Below, in pieces: positions 16,368 through 26,189 of a DNA stretch of 64,000 nt. A model generated the notes under the pieces. That model was not told where the DNA came from and did no database searches. It worked only from the letters and a program-made list of their open reading frames with translations. Location of the stretch: contig NZ_LFXL01000026.1 of assembly GCF_001270745.1 (NCBI RefSeq), positions 62,001 to 126,000 of the forward strand, given 5' to 3'. A program made the translations under genes and the position numbers. Source of the DNA: Jiangella muralis (GTDB lineage Bacteria > Actinomycetota > Actinomycetes > Jiangellales > Jiangellaceae). Position 1 is the first letter of the stretch; every line of letters starts with the position of its first letter.

Positions 16368-17978
16368 GTGACCACTCCGCGAGGCGCGCACAAGCGCGCC
16401 GCAGAAGGTGGCGTCGCGTTCGTCGGCGCCGGTCCCGGCGATCCGGGGCTGCTCACCCTACGGGCGGTCGAGGTGCTCGGTGGGGCCGACGTCGTCGTCA
16501 TCGACGAGCCGGCGCACCGCTCGATGCTCGCGTACGCACCCGGCATCGTCGAGATCATCGACGTCAGCGTCGACGACGAAGGCGTCACCCTGACGGCGGC
16601 CGCGCGCGGCCGCCGTGTCGTCCAGGCCGCCAAGGGAGGCCGGCGCGTCGTGCGCCTGCTCGGCGGCGACCCGTTCACCCATGCCACCGGTGCCGACGAA
16701 GCGCTCGCCTGCGCCAAGGCCGGCATCCCGTTCGAGGTGGTCGCCGGCGTCGCCACGGCCACGTCCGTCGCGGCCCACGCCGGCATCCCGCTGGTCACCG
16801 GCCGTCGTCGTAGCGTCGAGATCTTCGACGTCGGCGGCAAGATCGACCTGCGGTCCTGTACGGCCGACACCGTCCTGCTGACCGGCGTCACCGAGCAGCT
16901 CGGCCAGCTCGCCGACGCGCTCGTCGACGCCGGCCGGGTGCCGTCCACGCCGGTCGCCGTCGTGACGTCCGGCAGCACCGTCGAGCAGCAGACCGTCGTG
17001 TCGACGCTCGGCGGCATCGTGGCCGACGCCCGGGCGGCCAAGGTCGAGGGGCCGTACGTCGTCATCGTCGGCGACACCATCGAGCACCGGGACACCCTGT
17101 CGTGGTTCGAGACGAAGGCGCTGTTCGGCTGGCGCGTCCTGGTGCCGCGCACCAAGGAGCAGGCCGGGGTGCTGTCGAAGGCGCTGCGCCGCTCCGGCGC
17201 GGTCCCCGAAGAGGTCCCGACGATCTCCGTCGAGCCGCCGCGCAACCCGCAGCAGATCGACAAGGCCGTCCGCGGCATGGTCGAGGGCCGCTATGAGTGG
17301 ATCGCGTTCACCTCGGTCAACGCGCTGCGGGCCGTCAAGGAGAAGCTGACGGCGTACGGTCTCGACGCTCGCGCGCTGTCCGGCCTCAAGGTGGCCGCGG
17401 TGGGCGAGAAGACCGGCGAGGCGCTGCGGTCGTGGGGCATCGAGCCCGATCTCGTCCCGTCCGGCGAGCAGTCCGCGGTCGGCCTGCTGAACGACTGGCC
17501 GCCGTACGACGAGGTGCTCGACCCGATCAACCGGGTGTTCCTGCCGCGCGCCGACATCGCCACGGAGACGCTGGCGGCCGGCCTCACGGAGATGGGCTGG
17601 GAGGTCGACGACGTCACCGCGTACCGCACGGTGCGCGCGGCGCCGCCGCCGGCCGAGACCCGCGACGCCATCAAGACCGGCAAGTTCGACGCGGTCGCGT
17701 TCACGTCGTCCTCGACGGTGCGCAACCTCGTCGGCATCGCCGGCAAGCCGCACGCGTCCACCGTCGTGGCCTGCATCGGGCCGGCGACGGCGAAGACCGC
17801 CGAGGAGCACGGCCTGCGGGTCGACGTCCTGGCGCCGGAGCCGTCCATCGAGGCGCTGGCCGACGCGCTGGCACAGTTCGGCCTGACCCGCCGGCTGGCC
17901 ATGGTCGAGGCCGGCGAGCCGGTGCTCAAGCCGTCGCAGCGGCGCCGGGCCTCCGCCCGGCGCAAGAACGCCCAGTAG
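16368..17978 (+). CDS. hemD: Uroporphyrinogen-III synthase fused to a SUMT-like methyltransferase domain
   Basis: GTG at 16368 follows AAGGAGGAA. The 536-residue fusion has an N-terminal tetrapyrrole methyltransferase domain ([18 protein letters not shown], about 20-33; LLGGDPF). The C-terminal uroporphyrinogen-III synthase domain (from about 250) has [41 protein letters not shown] and IGPATAKT. It cyclises hydroxymethylbilane and may methylate uroporphyrinogen III toward siroheme/B12. The methyltransferase half departs from textbook SUMT: VFGRG is replaced by THATG and the VPG(V/I) loop reads VAGVATATS. Its activity is therefore less certain than that of the synthase half. A Lys/Arg-rich tail ends the protein. 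Confidence 0.93.
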   Translation: MTTPRGAHKRAAEGGVAFVGAGPGDPGLLTLRAVEVLGGADVVVIDEPAHRSMLAYAPGIVEIIDVSVDDEGVTLTAAARGRRVVQAAKGGRRVVRLLGGDPFTHATGADEALACAKAGIPFEVVAGVATATSVAAHAGIPLVTGRRRSVEIFDVGGKIDLRSCTADTVLLTGVTEQLGQLADALVDAGRVPSTPVAVVTSGSTVEQQTVVSTLGGIVADARAAKVEGPYVVIVGDTIEHRDTLSWFETKALFGWRVLVPRTKEQAGVLSKALRRSGAVPEEVPTISVEPPRNPQQIDKAVRGMVEGRYEWIAFTSVNALRAVKEKLTAYGLDARALSGLKVAAVGEKTGEALRSWGIEPDLVPSGEQSAVGLLNDWPPYDEVLDPINRVFLPRADIATETLAAGLTEMGWEVDDVTAYRTVRAAPPPAETRDAIKTGKFDAVAFTSSSTVRNLVGIAGKPHASTVVACIGPATAKTAEEHGLRVDVLAPEPSIEALADALAQFGLTRRLAMVEAGEPVLKPSQRRRASARRKNAQ

Positions 17979-17992
17979 GAGAGGACGCAGGC

Positions 17993-18976
17993 ATGGGCTA
18001 CCCGGAGATCCGGCCGCGCCGGCTGCGCACCACGCCGGCCATGCGCCGGCTGGTCGCCGAGACGTCGCTGGAGCCGCGGCACCTGGTGCTGCCGATGTTC
18101 GTCCGCGAGGGCGCGACCGAGCCGCGGCCGATCCTGTCCATGCCCGGCGTCGTGCAGCACACCATGGAGTCGCTGCGCAAGGCGTCGCTGGAGGCGGCCG
18201 AGGCCGGGGTCGGCGGGCTGATGCTGTTCGCGATCCCGCAGCGGAAAGACGCCGCCGGTTCCGGCGGCGTCGACCCGAAGGGCCCGCTCAACGCCGCCAT
18301 CCGCGAGGTCGTCGCCGAGGTCGGTGACGCGACCGTCGTCATGGCCGACCTCTGCCTCGACGAGTTCACCGACCACGGCCACTGCGGCGTGCTGGCGCCC
18401 GACGGCTCGGTCGACAACGACGCGACGCTCGAGGTGTACGGCCGCATGGCCGTCGCCCAGGCCGACGCCGGCGTCCACGTCGTCGGGCCGAGCGGCATGA
18501 TGGACGGCCAGGTCGGCGCCGCTCGTGCGGCGCTGGACGCGGCCGGGCACACCGACGTCGCGATCCTGGCCTACGCCGCGAAGTACGCGTCGGCGTTCTT
18601 CGGCCCGTTCCGCGAGGCCGTCGAGTCGTCGCTGACCGGCGACCGCATGACCTACCAGCAGGACCCTGCCAACGGGCTGGAGGCGCTGCGCGAGACCGCC
18701 CTCGACGTCGAGGAGGGCGCCGACATGGTCATGGTCAAGCCGGCCATGTCCTACCTCGACGTGCTCGCCCGGGTCCGCGACCTCGTCGACGTCCCCGTCG
18801 CGGCCTACCAGATCTCCGGTGAGTACGCGATGATCCAGGCCGCCGCCGAACGCGGCTGGATCGACCGCGACCGCGCTGTCCTTGAGACCCTGACGTCCAT
18901 CCGCCGGGCCGGCGCCGACGTCGTCCTCTCCTACTGGGCGGTCGAGGCCGCCCACTGGCTGCGCGCCGCTCGCTGA
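17993..18976 (+). CDS. hemB: Delta-aminolevulinic acid dehydratase (porphobilinogen synthase)
   Basis: The 327-residue enzyme condenses two aminolevulinates to porphobilinogen. The active-site lysines lie in [14 protein letters not shown] and [12 protein letters not shown]. The metal region reads [14 protein letters not shown], a partly Cys-containing variant between the zinc and magnesium types, so the metal cannot be assigned with certainty. ATG lies 14 bases after the hemD stop and follows AGGAGAGGA. It closes the rex-hemACDB operon. Confidence 0.97.
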   Translation: MGYPEIRPRRLRTTPAMRRLVAETSLEPRHLVLPMFVREGATEPRPILSMPGVVQHTMESLRKASLEAAEAGVGGLMLFAIPQRKDAAGSGGVDPKGPLNAAIREVVAEVGDATVVMADLCLDEFTDHGHCGVLAPDGSVDNDATLEVYGRMAVAQADAGVHVVGPSGMMDGQVGAARAALDAAGHTDVAILAYAAKYASAFFGPFREAVESSLTGDRMTYQQDPANGLEALRETALDVEEGADMVMVKPAMSYLDVLARVRDLVDVPVAAYQISGEYAMIQAAAERGWIDRDRAVLETLTSIRRAGADVVLSYWAVEAAHWLRAAR

Positions 18977-19052
18977 GGTTTCACCCTGCCGGTTTCGCCC
19001 GGGCCGGCTTCCTGCTGGCGGCCATCGGCTCGGCCGTCGGCCTGGGCTGCCG

Positions 19053-19138
19053 ACGATCAGGTGATGTATCGCTCAGATTCGCCGCGGCTTTGTCACCTGA
19101 TCGTTTTGTGTCCGCATCGTGAAGATGATCAGGTGACA
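19053..19138. promoter_or_regulatory. Three-arm inverted repeat (mutually exclusive hairpins) between hemB and fur
   Basis: A 12-base motif occurs at 19053-19064 (ACGATCAGGTGA) and 19127-19138 (GATCAGGTGACA) and in inverted orientation at 19091-19104 (TGTCACCTGATCGT). The middle arm can pair with either outer arm over 12 bases, but not with both. It may be a hem terminator, or an attenuator-like switch ahead of fur-katA. No T tract follows either stem. Confidence 0.55.
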
Positions 19139-19173
19139 CAACGCGCGAGACCCGGGGAGAGACACGCCTTAGC

Positions 19174-19220
19174 TGGAATCAGACGCTTACTTGACTGACT
19201 CCAGAAAAGCGTCGAGGATC
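19174..19220 (+). promoter_or_regulatory. Promoter with Fur-type operator for fur-katA
   Basis: TGGAATCAG (19174-19182) and CTGACTCCA (19195-19203) form an inverted repeat with one mismatch. The right arm overlaps a possible -35, TTGACT (19191-19196). A weak -10, GAGGAT (19214-19219), places +1 at the ATG at 19226, giving a leaderless message. The palindrome overlapping the -35 is where the encoded Fur-family repressor would be expected to bind. Confidence 0.5.
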
Positions 19221-19225
19221 GGATC

Positions 19226-19672
19226 ATGCCCGCCGACGAGCAGCTCCGTGAGGACGCCGCCGCGAGGCTGCGCGCGGCCGGGCTGCGGGTCACCGCGCCG
19301 CGCGTGGGCGTGCTCGTCGCCCTCGAGCGTGAGTCGCACGCCGACGCCGACACCGTCGCGCGGCGCGTCCGGAGCTCGCTCGGCGCCGTCTCCACGCAGG
19401 CCGTGTACGACGTCCTGCACGCGCTGACGGAGGCGGGGCTGCTGCGCCGCATCGAGCTGGCCGGGTCGGCGGCGCGCTACGAGACCCGGGTCGGTGACAA
19501 CCACCACCACGTGATCTGCCGGGGCTGCGGCGTCATCGCCGACGTCGACTGCTCCGGCGTGGCGCCATGCCTGGCGCCCGAGCACACGCACGGCTTCGTC
19601 CTCGACGAGGCCGAGGTGACCTTCTGGGGGCTCTGCCCCGCATGTCAATCAGCGAACAAGGAGAATGCATGA
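19226..19672 (+). CDS. Fur-family transcriptional repressor linked to catalase
   Basis: The 148-residue protein has the Fur winged helix (about residues 10-85). Its metal site follows: [12 protein letters not shown] with CxxC near residue 97, and a second CxxC in CPAC near the C-terminus for structural zinc. It overlaps katA by four bases, the arrangement of peroxide-responsive actinobacterial FurA/CatR regulators that repress themselves and catalase until oxidised. It could alternatively sense iron; the katA linkage favours peroxide sensing. Confidence 0.9.
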   Translation: MPADEQLREDAAARLRAAGLRVTAPRVGVLVALERESHADADTVARRVRSSLGAVSTQAVYDVLHALTEAGLLRRIELAGSAARYETRVGDNHHHVICRGCGVIADVDCSGVAPCLAPEHTHGFVLDEAEVTFWGLCPACQSANKENA

Positions 19673-21117
19673 GTTCTACTCCGCACTCGACCACCAACTC
19701 CGGCGCCCCGGTGGCCAGCGACGCGCACTCGCTGACGGTCGGGCCGGACGGGCCGATCGTGCTGCACGACCACTACCTGGTCGAGAAGCTGGCCCAGTTC
19801 AACCGCGAGCGGGTCCCCGAGCGCGTGGTGCACGCCAAGGGTGGCGGCGCGTTCGGCGTCCTCGAGGTCACCGAGGACGTGAGCCAGTTCACCAAGGCGG
19901 CGCTGTTCCAGCCGGGCGCCCGCACCGAGGCGCTGGCCCGGTTCTCGTCCGTCGCCGGCGAGCAGGGCAGCCCCGACACCTGGCGCGACCCCCGCGGCTT
20001 CGCGCTGAAGTTCTACTCGCCCGAGGGCAACTACGACCTCGTCGGCAACAACACCCCGGTGTTCTTCCTGCGCGACACCATCAAGTTCCCCGACTTCATC
20101 CGCTCGCAGAAGCGGCTGCCGGGCTCCAACCTGCGCGACCACGACATGCAGTGGGACTTCTGGACGCTGTCGCCGGAGAGCGCGCACCAGGTGACGTGGC
20201 TGATGGGCGACCGCGGGCTGCCGCGCACGTGGCGCAACATGGACGGCTTCGGCTCGCACACGTACCAGTGGATCAACGCCGGCGGCGAGCGGTTCTGGGT
20301 GAAGTACCACTTCCGCACCGACCAGGGCCACGAGTTCCTGAGCCAGGCCGACGCCGACCGCATCGCCGGTGAGGACGCCGACCACCACATCCGCGACCTC
20401 TACGAGGCGATCGGCCGCGGCGACGCGCCGTCGTGGACGGTGCACGTGCAGGTCATGCCGTACGCCGACGCCGCGAGCTACCGGTTCAACCCGTTCGACC
20501 TCACCAAGGTGTGGCCGAAGGCCGACTACCCGCTGATCAAGGTCGGCACGCTGCGGCTCGACCGCAACCCGGAGAACTACTTCGCGCAGATCGAGCAGGC
20601 CGCGTTCGAGCCGAGCAACTTCGTGCCCGGCATCGCCGCGAGCCCCGACAAGATGCTGCTCGGCCGCATCTTCTCCTACGCCGACGCGCACCGGTACCGC
20701 ATCGGCACCAACTACGCGCAGCTGCCGGTGAACGCGCCGAAGAACGAGGTCAACTCGTACGCGAAGGACGGCGCCATGCGGTTCTCGTACGCGTCGCCGG
20801 AGCGCCCGGTGTACGCCCCGAACAGCCACGGCGGCCCGGCGGCCGAGCCGTCGCTGGTCGGCGACGCCGGCTGGGAGTCCGACGGCGAGCTGGTGCGCGC
20901 CGCGGCCACGCTGCACGCCGAGGACGACGACTTCGGCCAGGCCGGCACGCTGGTCCGCGAGGTGCTGGACGATGCCGCCCGCGACCGCCTCGTGGCGAAC
21001 ATCGCCGGGCACGTCGGCAACGTCACCACCGACGAGCTGCGGCAGCGCGTCTACGCCTACTGGCGCGGCGTCGACGAGACGCTCGGCAAGCGGGTCGAAG
21101 CGGCCGTAGGCCGCTGA
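19669..21117 (+). CDS. katA: Monofunctional heme catalase
   Basis: The 482-residue small-subunit catalase decomposes hydrogen peroxide. [12 protein letters not shown] has the distal catalytic His55, and [11 protein letters not shown] supplies the catalytic Asn. [18 protein letters not shown] holds the proximal Arg and Tyr heme ligand, and [15 protein letters not shown] is conserved. ATG follows AAGGAG and overlaps the fur stop. Heme supply comes from the adjacent hem operon. Confidence 0.96.
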   Translation: MSSTPHSTTNSGAPVASDAHSLTVGPDGPIVLHDHYLVEKLAQFNRERVPERVVHAKGGGAFGVLEVTEDVSQFTKAALFQPGARTEALARFSSVAGEQGSPDTWRDPRGFALKFYSPEGNYDLVGNNTPVFFLRDTIKFPDFIRSQKRLPGSNLRDHDMQWDFWTLSPESAHQVTWLMGDRGLPRTWRNMDGFGSHTYQWINAGGERFWVKYHFRTDQGHEFLSQADADRIAGEDADHHIRDLYEAIGRGDAPSWTVHVQVMPYADAASYRFNPFDLTKVWPKADYPLIKVGTLRLDRNPENYFAQIEQAAFEPSNFVPGIAASPDKMLLGRIFSYADAHRYRIGTNYAQLPVNAPKNEVNSYAKDGAMRFSYASPERPVYAPNSHGGPAAEPSLVGDAGWESDGELVRAAATLHAEDDDFGQAGTLVREVLDDAARDRLVANIAGHVGNVTTDELRQRVYAYWRGVDETLGKRVEAAVGR

Positions 21118-21129
21118 CCCATCCCCGCC

Positions 21130-21170
21130 GAACCCCCTGCGGCCACGAGAAACGTCGCCGCAGGGGGTTC
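21130..21170 (+). terminator. Hairpin terminator after katA
   Basis: GAACCCCCTGCGGC (21130-21143) pairs exactly with 21157-21170 around a 13-base loop, 13 bases past the katA stop. It is a strong 14-bp stem without a T tract. Confidence 0.8.
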
Positions 21171-21256
21171 CGCACGAGACGGCTCAGGCGTAGCGTCCAC
21201 CCCCAGAAACGGGGTTCCGCAGGACCCTCCAGGACACCACGAACTGGGGAGCCGAG

Positions 21257-22792
21257 ATGAGGCGGAACGCAGCATGCGCCGTAGCCACCGCGGCGGCGAT
21301 CGTACTGGTCACCGCGCCGTTGGCGGGGGCGGGCAAGCCGACTGACAGCACCGATCTCCGGGACGCCGTGACGGCGGCCGGGATCATGGAGCACCTGGAA
21401 GCCCTCCAGGACATCGCCGACGCGAACGGCGGCACCCGGGCGTCCGGCACACCCGGCTACGACGCGTCGGTGGAGTACGTGCAGGACCAGCTGGAGGCGG
21501 CCGGGTACCAGACGACGGTCCAGCCGTTCCTGTTCGACACGTTCGAGGAGCTGGCCGCGCCGACGTTCGAGCGCGTGGCGCCGGACCCGGTCACCTACGC
21601 CGAGGGCGACGACTTCCTCACCATGGAGTACTCCGGCAGCGGCGACGTCACCGGCACGCTGGTGCCGACCACCGACGTCCTGATCCCGCCGCCGGCGCAG
21701 CCCGGGTCGAGCAGTGGCTGCGAGCCCGCCGACTTCGTCCCGGCGTCGGCCACCGAGCCGCAGGTCGCGCTGGTCCAGCGCGGCACCTGCGACTTCACCG
21801 TCAAGGCGGTCAACGCGCAGGCCGCCGGCTACGACGCCGTCGTGATCTTCAACGAGGGCCAGGAGGGCCGGACCGAGGCGCTGGCCGGGACGCTCGGCGC
21901 CGACACGGAGGCGACGATCCCGGTGCTCGGCGCGAGCTTCGCCGTGGGCGCGGACCTCTACGCCCGCACCCAGGCGGGGCCGGTGACGGTGCACGTCGAG
22001 ACCTCGACGCTGATCACGCATGACGTGCCGACGGCGAACCTGCTGGCCACCACCGGAGAGGGGCGCGGTGACCGGCAGGTCGTCGTCGGTGCTCACCTCG
22101 ATTCCGTCTCCGCCGGCGAGGGCATCAACGACAACGGGTCCGGGTCCGCGCAGAACCTCGAGATCGCGCTGCAGCTGGCCGAGCTGGACGTCACGCCGCG
22201 CAACCAGATCGTGTTCGCGTGGTGGGGCGCCGAGGAGTCCGGGCTGATCGGCTCGCAGTTCTACGTCGACTCGCTGACGCCGCGCCAGCTCAAGAACACC
22301 GCGGTGAACCTGAACTTCGACATGGTCGGGTCGCCGAACTACGTGCGGTTCGTCTACGACGGCGACGCGTCCGACACCGCCTCGCTCGGCTCGACCGGGT
22401 CGGGCGTCGTCGAGGACGTCTTCACCGACTACTTCGCCGGTCAGGGCCTCGAGTCCGAGCCGACCGCGTTCGACGGGCGGTCCGACTACGACGCGTTCAT
22501 CAGCGCCGGCATCCCGGCCGGCGGCCTGTTCACCGGCGCGGAGGGCGTGAAGACGGCCGAGGAGGCGGCGATCTACGGCGGCACGGCGGGCGTCGCGTAC
22601 GACCCCTGCTACCACCAGGAGTGCGACGACATCGGCAACCTGTCGGAGCAGGCGCTGGACGAGATGTCCGACGCCTCGGCGCACGCCACGCTGACCTTCG
22701 CCATGACGACGTCGGCCATCGAGGGGACCGGCAAGGGCACGGCCACCGGCCAGTCGGAGTCATTGTTCCGCGGGTCGCACTTGCGGCGCTGA
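21257..22792 (+). CDS. Secreted M28-family aminopeptidase with PA domain
   Basis: The 511-residue protein has an N-terminal signal peptide (about residues 1-25, ending in AGAG). A protease-associated insert (VALVQRGTCDFTVKAVNAQAAGYDAVVIFNEG) is followed by the M28 catalytic domain. The two-zinc site is visible: His in VVVGAHLDSV, the bridging Asp in GINDNGSG, catalytic Glu in WWGAEESGLIGS, Asp in NFDMVGSPN and His in CYHQECDD. It is similar in plan to mycobacterial LpqL and streptomycete aminopeptidases. It would release N-terminal residues from extracellular peptides. No sorting signal is seen at the C-terminus. Confidence 0.9.
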   Translation: MRRNAACAVATAAAIVLVTAPLAGAGKPTDSTDLRDAVTAAGIMEHLEALQDIADANGGTRASGTPGYDASVEYVQDQLEAAGYQTTVQPFLFDTFEELAAPTFERVAPDPVTYAEGDDFLTMEYSGSGDVTGTLVPTTDVLIPPPAQPGSSSGCEPADFVPASATEPQVALVQRGTCDFTVKAVNAQAAGYDAVVIFNEGQEGRTEALAGTLGADTEATIPVLGASFAVGADLYARTQAGPVTVHVETSTLITHDVPTANLLATTGEGRGDRQVVVGAHLDSVSAGEGINDNGSGSAQNLEIALQLAELDVTPRNQIVFAWWGAEESGLIGSQFYVDSLTPRQLKNTAVNLNFDMVGSPNYVRFVYDGDASDTASLGSTGSGVVEDVFTDYFAGQGLESEPTAFDGRSDYDAFISAGIPAGGLFTGAEGVKTAEEAAIYGGTAGVAYDPCYHQECDDIGNLSEQALDEMSDASAHATLTFAMTTSAIEGTGKGTATGQSESLFRGSHLRR

Positions 22793-22870
22793 GACGGCTC
22801 CAGGAGCGGGCGGCCCGGACGTCGTGGGGGCGGCGTTCGGGCTGCTCGGGCCACTTGCGAGAATGACGCG

Positions 22871-24181
22871 GTGACCAACGACGACGTGCCGCGCAGTGCG
22901 GAGCTCTTCGACCGTGCGCGGGCCGTCACGCCCGGCGGGGTGAACTCGCCGGTGCGGGCGTTCCGCGCCGTCGGCGGGACACCCCGGTTCATGCAGCGCG
23001 CCACCGGACCCTACCTCTACGACGCCGACGGCCGTGAGTACGTCGACCTCGTCGGCTCGTGGGGGCCGATGATCCTCGGCCACGCTCACCCGGCGGTCGT
23101 CGAGGCGGTCCGCGCGCAGGTCGCGCTCGGCACGTCCTACGGCACGCCCACCCAGCCCGAGGTCGAGCTGGCCGAGGAGATCGTCGCCCGCACCAGCGTC
23201 GGGCAGGTCCGGCTGGTCTCCAGCGGCACCGAGGCCACCATGAGCGCCATCCGGCTGGCCCGGGGCGCCACCGGCCGCAGCAAGATCGTGAAGTTCGCCG
23301 GCCACTACCACGGGCACGTCGACGCGCTGCTGGCCGCGGCCGGCAGCGGTGTCGCGACGTTCGCGCTGCCCGACACCCCCGGCGTCACGGGCGCCAGCGC
23401 CGGCGACACCATCGTCCTCCCGTACAACGACACCGGCGCGGTCAAGGCCGCGTTCGCCGAGCACGGCGCGCAGATCGCCTGCGTCATCGCCGAGGCCGCC
23501 GCCGGCAACATGGGCGCCGTCGCCCCGGCCGACGGCTTCAACGCGTTCCTCCGCGACACCGCACACGAGCACGGCGCGCTGCTCGTCCTCGACGAGGTCA
23601 TGACCGGCTTCCGGGTGTCCCGGTCCGGCTGGCACGGCCTCGACGGCGTCACGCCCGACCTCACGACGTTCGGCAAGGTCATGGGCGGGGGCTTCCCGGC
23701 CGCCGCGTTCGGCGGGTCGGCCGAGGTCATGGGCCTGCTCGCGCCCGCTGGGCCGGTGTACCAAGCCGGCACGCTGTCCGGGAACCCGGTCGCCACGACG
23801 GCCGGCCTGGTCACGCTGCGGCTGGCCGACGCCCAGGTGTACGCGCACCTCGACGCGACGGCGCGGCGCATCGGCGCGCTGGCCGGCGAGGCGCTGACGG
23901 CGGCCGGCGTGGCGCACCGCGTCCAGTACGCCGGCAACCTGTTCAGCGTCTTCTTCACCCCCGACGACGGCCCGATCACCGACTTCGCCGCCGCCAAGCG
24001 CACCAGCACGGCCCGGTTCGGGGCGTTCTTCCACTCGATGCTCGAGTCCGGCGTGTACCTGCCGCCGTCGGCGTTCGAGGCGTGGTTCGTCAGCGCCGCG
24101 CACGACACCCGCGCCGTCGATCGCATCGCGGAAGCGCTGCCTGCGGCCGCCGCGGCCGCGGCGGGGGTGGACGCCGCATGA
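22871..24181 (+). CDS. hemL: Glutamate-1-semialdehyde 2,1-aminomutase
   Basis: The 436-residue PLP enzyme converts glutamate-1-semialdehyde to aminolevulinate, following HemA. The start [42 protein letters not shown] and [12 protein letters not shown] (PLP lysine) are characteristic. It heads a run of overlapping genes leading into cytochrome c maturation, linking heme supply to heme attachment. GTG at 22871 follows GAGAATGACGCG without a strong ribosome site. Confidence 0.96.
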   Translation: MTNDDVPRSAELFDRARAVTPGGVNSPVRAFRAVGGTPRFMQRATGPYLYDADGREYVDLVGSWGPMILGHAHPAVVEAVRAQVALGTSYGTPTQPEVELAEEIVARTSVGQVRLVSSGTEATMSAIRLARGATGRSKIVKFAGHYHGHVDALLAAAGSGVATFALPDTPGVTGASAGDTIVLPYNDTGAVKAAFAEHGAQIACVIAEAAAGNMGAVAPADGFNAFLRDTAHEHGALLVLDEVMTGFRVSRSGWHGLDGVTPDLTTFGKVMGGGFPAAAFGGSAEVMGLLAPAGPVYQAGTLSGNPVATTAGLVTLRLADAQVYAHLDATARRIGALAGEALTAAGVAHRVQYAGNLFSVFFTPDDGPITDFAAAKRTSTARFGAFFHSMLESGVYLPPSAFEAWFVSAAHDTRAVDRIAEALPAAAAAAAGVDAA

Positions 24182-24825
24182 GCGAGCTGACCCGGGTGCA
24201 CCTGCTGCGCCACGGCGAGGTGCACAACCCGTCGAAGGTGCTCTACGGCCGGCTGGCCGGCTACCACCTGTCCGACCTCGGGCGGGCGATGGCCGACCGG
24301 GTCGCCGCCGCCGTCGCCGACCGCGACGTCACACTGCTGGTCAGCTCGCCGCTGGAGCGGGCCCGCGAGACCGCCGCACCGCTCTCCGACGCGCTCGGCC
24401 TGGACGTCCGCATCGACGACCGCCTGCTCGAGGCGCTCAACGTCTTCGAGGGCCTGACCTTCGGCGTCGGCGACGGCTCGCTGCGCCGCGCGCGGCACTG
24501 GCGGCACCTGCGCAACCCGTTCACGCCGTCGTGGGGCGAGCCGTACCGCGACATCGCCGCCCGCATGCTGGCCGCCATGAGCGACGCCCGCCGCGACGCC
24601 GCCGGCCACGAGGTCGTCATGGTCTCGCATCAGCTGCCGATCTGGACGGTACGCAGCTTCATCGAGGGCCGCCGGCTCTGGCACGACCCACGCCGGCGCG
24701 AGTGCTCGCTGGCCAGCCTCACCACCGTCACGTACGAGGATGACACCATCGTCTCGGTCGCCTACAGCGAGCCGGCCGGCGACCTGCTGCCCAGGGCCGG
24801 CAAGCCGTTCACGGCGGGCGCCTGA
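24178..24825 (+). CDS. Histidine phosphatase superfamily protein
   Basis: The 215-residue protein starts with the phosphoglycerate-mutase-like motif [10 protein letters not shown] (catalytic His) and has [11 protein letters not shown] and the second active-site His in MVSHQLPIW. It overlaps hemL by four bases and the next redoxin gene by one, corresponding to Rv0525 in mycobacteria. Substrates of this branch are not defined. ATG overlapping hemL is chosen from a longer open frame. Confidence 0.88.
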   Translation: MSELTRVHLLRHGEVHNPSKVLYGRLAGYHLSDLGRAMADRVAAAVADRDVTLLVSSPLERARETAAPLSDALGLDVRIDDRLLEALNVFEGLTFGVGDGSLRRARHWRHLRNPFTPSWGEPYRDIAARMLAAMSDARRDAAGHEVVMVSHQLPIWTVRSFIEGRRLWHDPRRRECSLASLTTVTYEDDTIVSVAYSEPAGDLLPRAGKPFTAGA

Positions 24826-25433
24826 TGCGCCGCCCGCTCGTGCTCGCGGCGGTGGGGGTGCTCGCCCTCGCCGGATGTTCCGACGGCCAGGTCGAGCGCA
24901 GCGACAACGGCAACCAGGCCGGCTACATCGCCGGCGACGGCACCATCAGCATCTACGAGCCGGCCGATCGGGAGACCGCGCCGGAGTTCGGCGGCGACCT
25001 CCTCGACGGCGGCGACTTCCAACTGGCCGACCAGCTCGGCGACGTCGTCGTGCTGAATGTCTGGGGATCGTGGTGCCCGCCGTGCCGCAAGGAGGCGCCG
25101 GACCTCCAGGCCACCTACGAGACGCTGCAGCCCGAGGGCGTGCAGTTCGTCGGCGTCAACGTCCGCGAACCCAACGGCGAGGGGCCGGCTCTGCGGTTCG
25201 AAGAGGAGTTCGGCATCACCTACCCGAGCGTCTACGACCCCAAGGCCGACGCGCTGCTGGCGTTCCGCGACACCATCCCGCCGAAGGCCATCCCGAGCAC
25301 GCTGGTCATCGACCGCGAGGGCCGCATCGCGGCGCGCATCCTCGGTCCCATCGGCGAGGCGTCGCTGACCGACATCGTGGGCGAGATCGCGGCCGAGCCG
25401 CCCGCGGCGGAGGGCACCGCTGAGACATCGTGA
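24825..25433 (+). CDS. TlpA/ResA-like thiol-disulfide lipoprotein
   Basis: The 202-residue protein has a lipoprotein signal with lipobox LAGC (Cys18) and an extracytoplasmic thioredoxin fold with WCPPC at residues 83-87 and cis-Pro in IPPKAIPSTLVID. ResA-type proteins reduce the CXXCH cysteines of apocytochrome c, receiving electrons through CcdA, which is encoded next. It begins within the previous stop codon (TGATG). This is the likely apocytochrome reductase of the System II pathway here. Confidence 0.9.
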   Translation: MRRPLVLAAVGVLALAGCSDGQVERSDNGNQAGYIAGDGTISIYEPADRETAPEFGGDLLDGGDFQLADQLGDVVVLNVWGSWCPPCRKEAPDLQATYETLQPEGVQFVGVNVREPNGEGPALRFEEEFGITYPSVYDPKADALLAFRDTIPPKAIPSTLVIDREGRIAARILGPIGEASLTDIVGEIAAEPPAAEGTAETS

Positions 25434-26176
25434 GCTCCTTCGGCGAGACCGCTTTCTCCGGTTCGCTGGCACTGGCCGTGCCGGTGGCGGCGCTGGCCGG
25501 ACTCGTCTCGTTCCTGTCGCCGTGCGTGCTGCCGCTGGTGCCGGGCTATCTGGGCTACGTCACCGGGCTGTCCGGCGCGGAGCTGGCGTCCGGCCGGCGC
25601 GGCCGGCTGCTGGCCGGCGTGCTGCTGTTCATCCTGGGCTTCAGCGCGGTGTTCGTGTCGTACGGGCTGCTCTTCGGCGGCCTGGGATCGCTGCTGCTGG
25701 AGCAGGGCGAGATCATCATGCGGGTGCTCGGCGTCGTGACGATCGGGCTCGGCCTGCTGTTCGCCGGCTGGCTGCCGGGCCTGTCCCGCGACTGGCACGC
25801 CACGGGGGTGAGCCCGGCGGTCGGCCTGGCCGGCGCCCCGCTGCTGGGCGCGGTGTTCGGCATCGGCTGGACGCCGTGCATGGGGCCGACGCTGGCGGCC
25901 GTCCAGGCGCTGGCCTTCACCGAGGCCAGCGCCGGTCGTGGCGCGCTGCTGTCGTTCGCCTACTGCCTGGGGCTGGGCGTGCCGTTCCTGCTGGCCGCGC
26001 TGGCCTACCAGCGGGCGACGCGGTGGTTCCAGTGGGTGCGCCAGCACCAGCAGGCGTTCATGCGGGCCGGCGGGATCATGCTGATCGTGCTCGGCGTCCT
26101 GCTGGTCACTGGGCTGTGGAACGAGCTGATGGCGTCGATGCAGGGCTGGATCGGCGGCTTCGAGGTGGCGGTGTAG
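25430..26176 (+). CDS. ccdA: Cytochrome c biogenesis transmembrane protein CcdA
   Basis: The 248-residue polytopic membrane protein has six predicted helices with the two redox cysteines in FLSPCVLPLVPGYLGYVTG and GIGWTPCMGPTLAAVQ. CcdA carries electrons from cytoplasmic thioredoxin across the membrane to the TlpA/ResA-like lipoprotein encoded just upstream, which it overlaps by four bases. GTG start fits the family length. Confidence 0.95.
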   Translation: MSSFGETAFSGSLALAVPVAALAGLVSFLSPCVLPLVPGYLGYVTGLSGAELASGRRGRLLAGVLLFILGFSAVFVSYGLLFGGLGSLLLEQGEIIMRVLGVVTIGLGLLFAGWLPGLSRDWHATGVSPAVGLAGAPLLGAVFGIGWTPCMGPTLAAVQALAFTEASAGRGALLSFAYCLGLGVPFLLAALAYQRATRWFQWVRQHQQAFMRAGGIMLIVLGVLLVTGLWNELMASMQGWIGGFEVAV

Positions 26177-26189
26177 AGATGGGCACACG

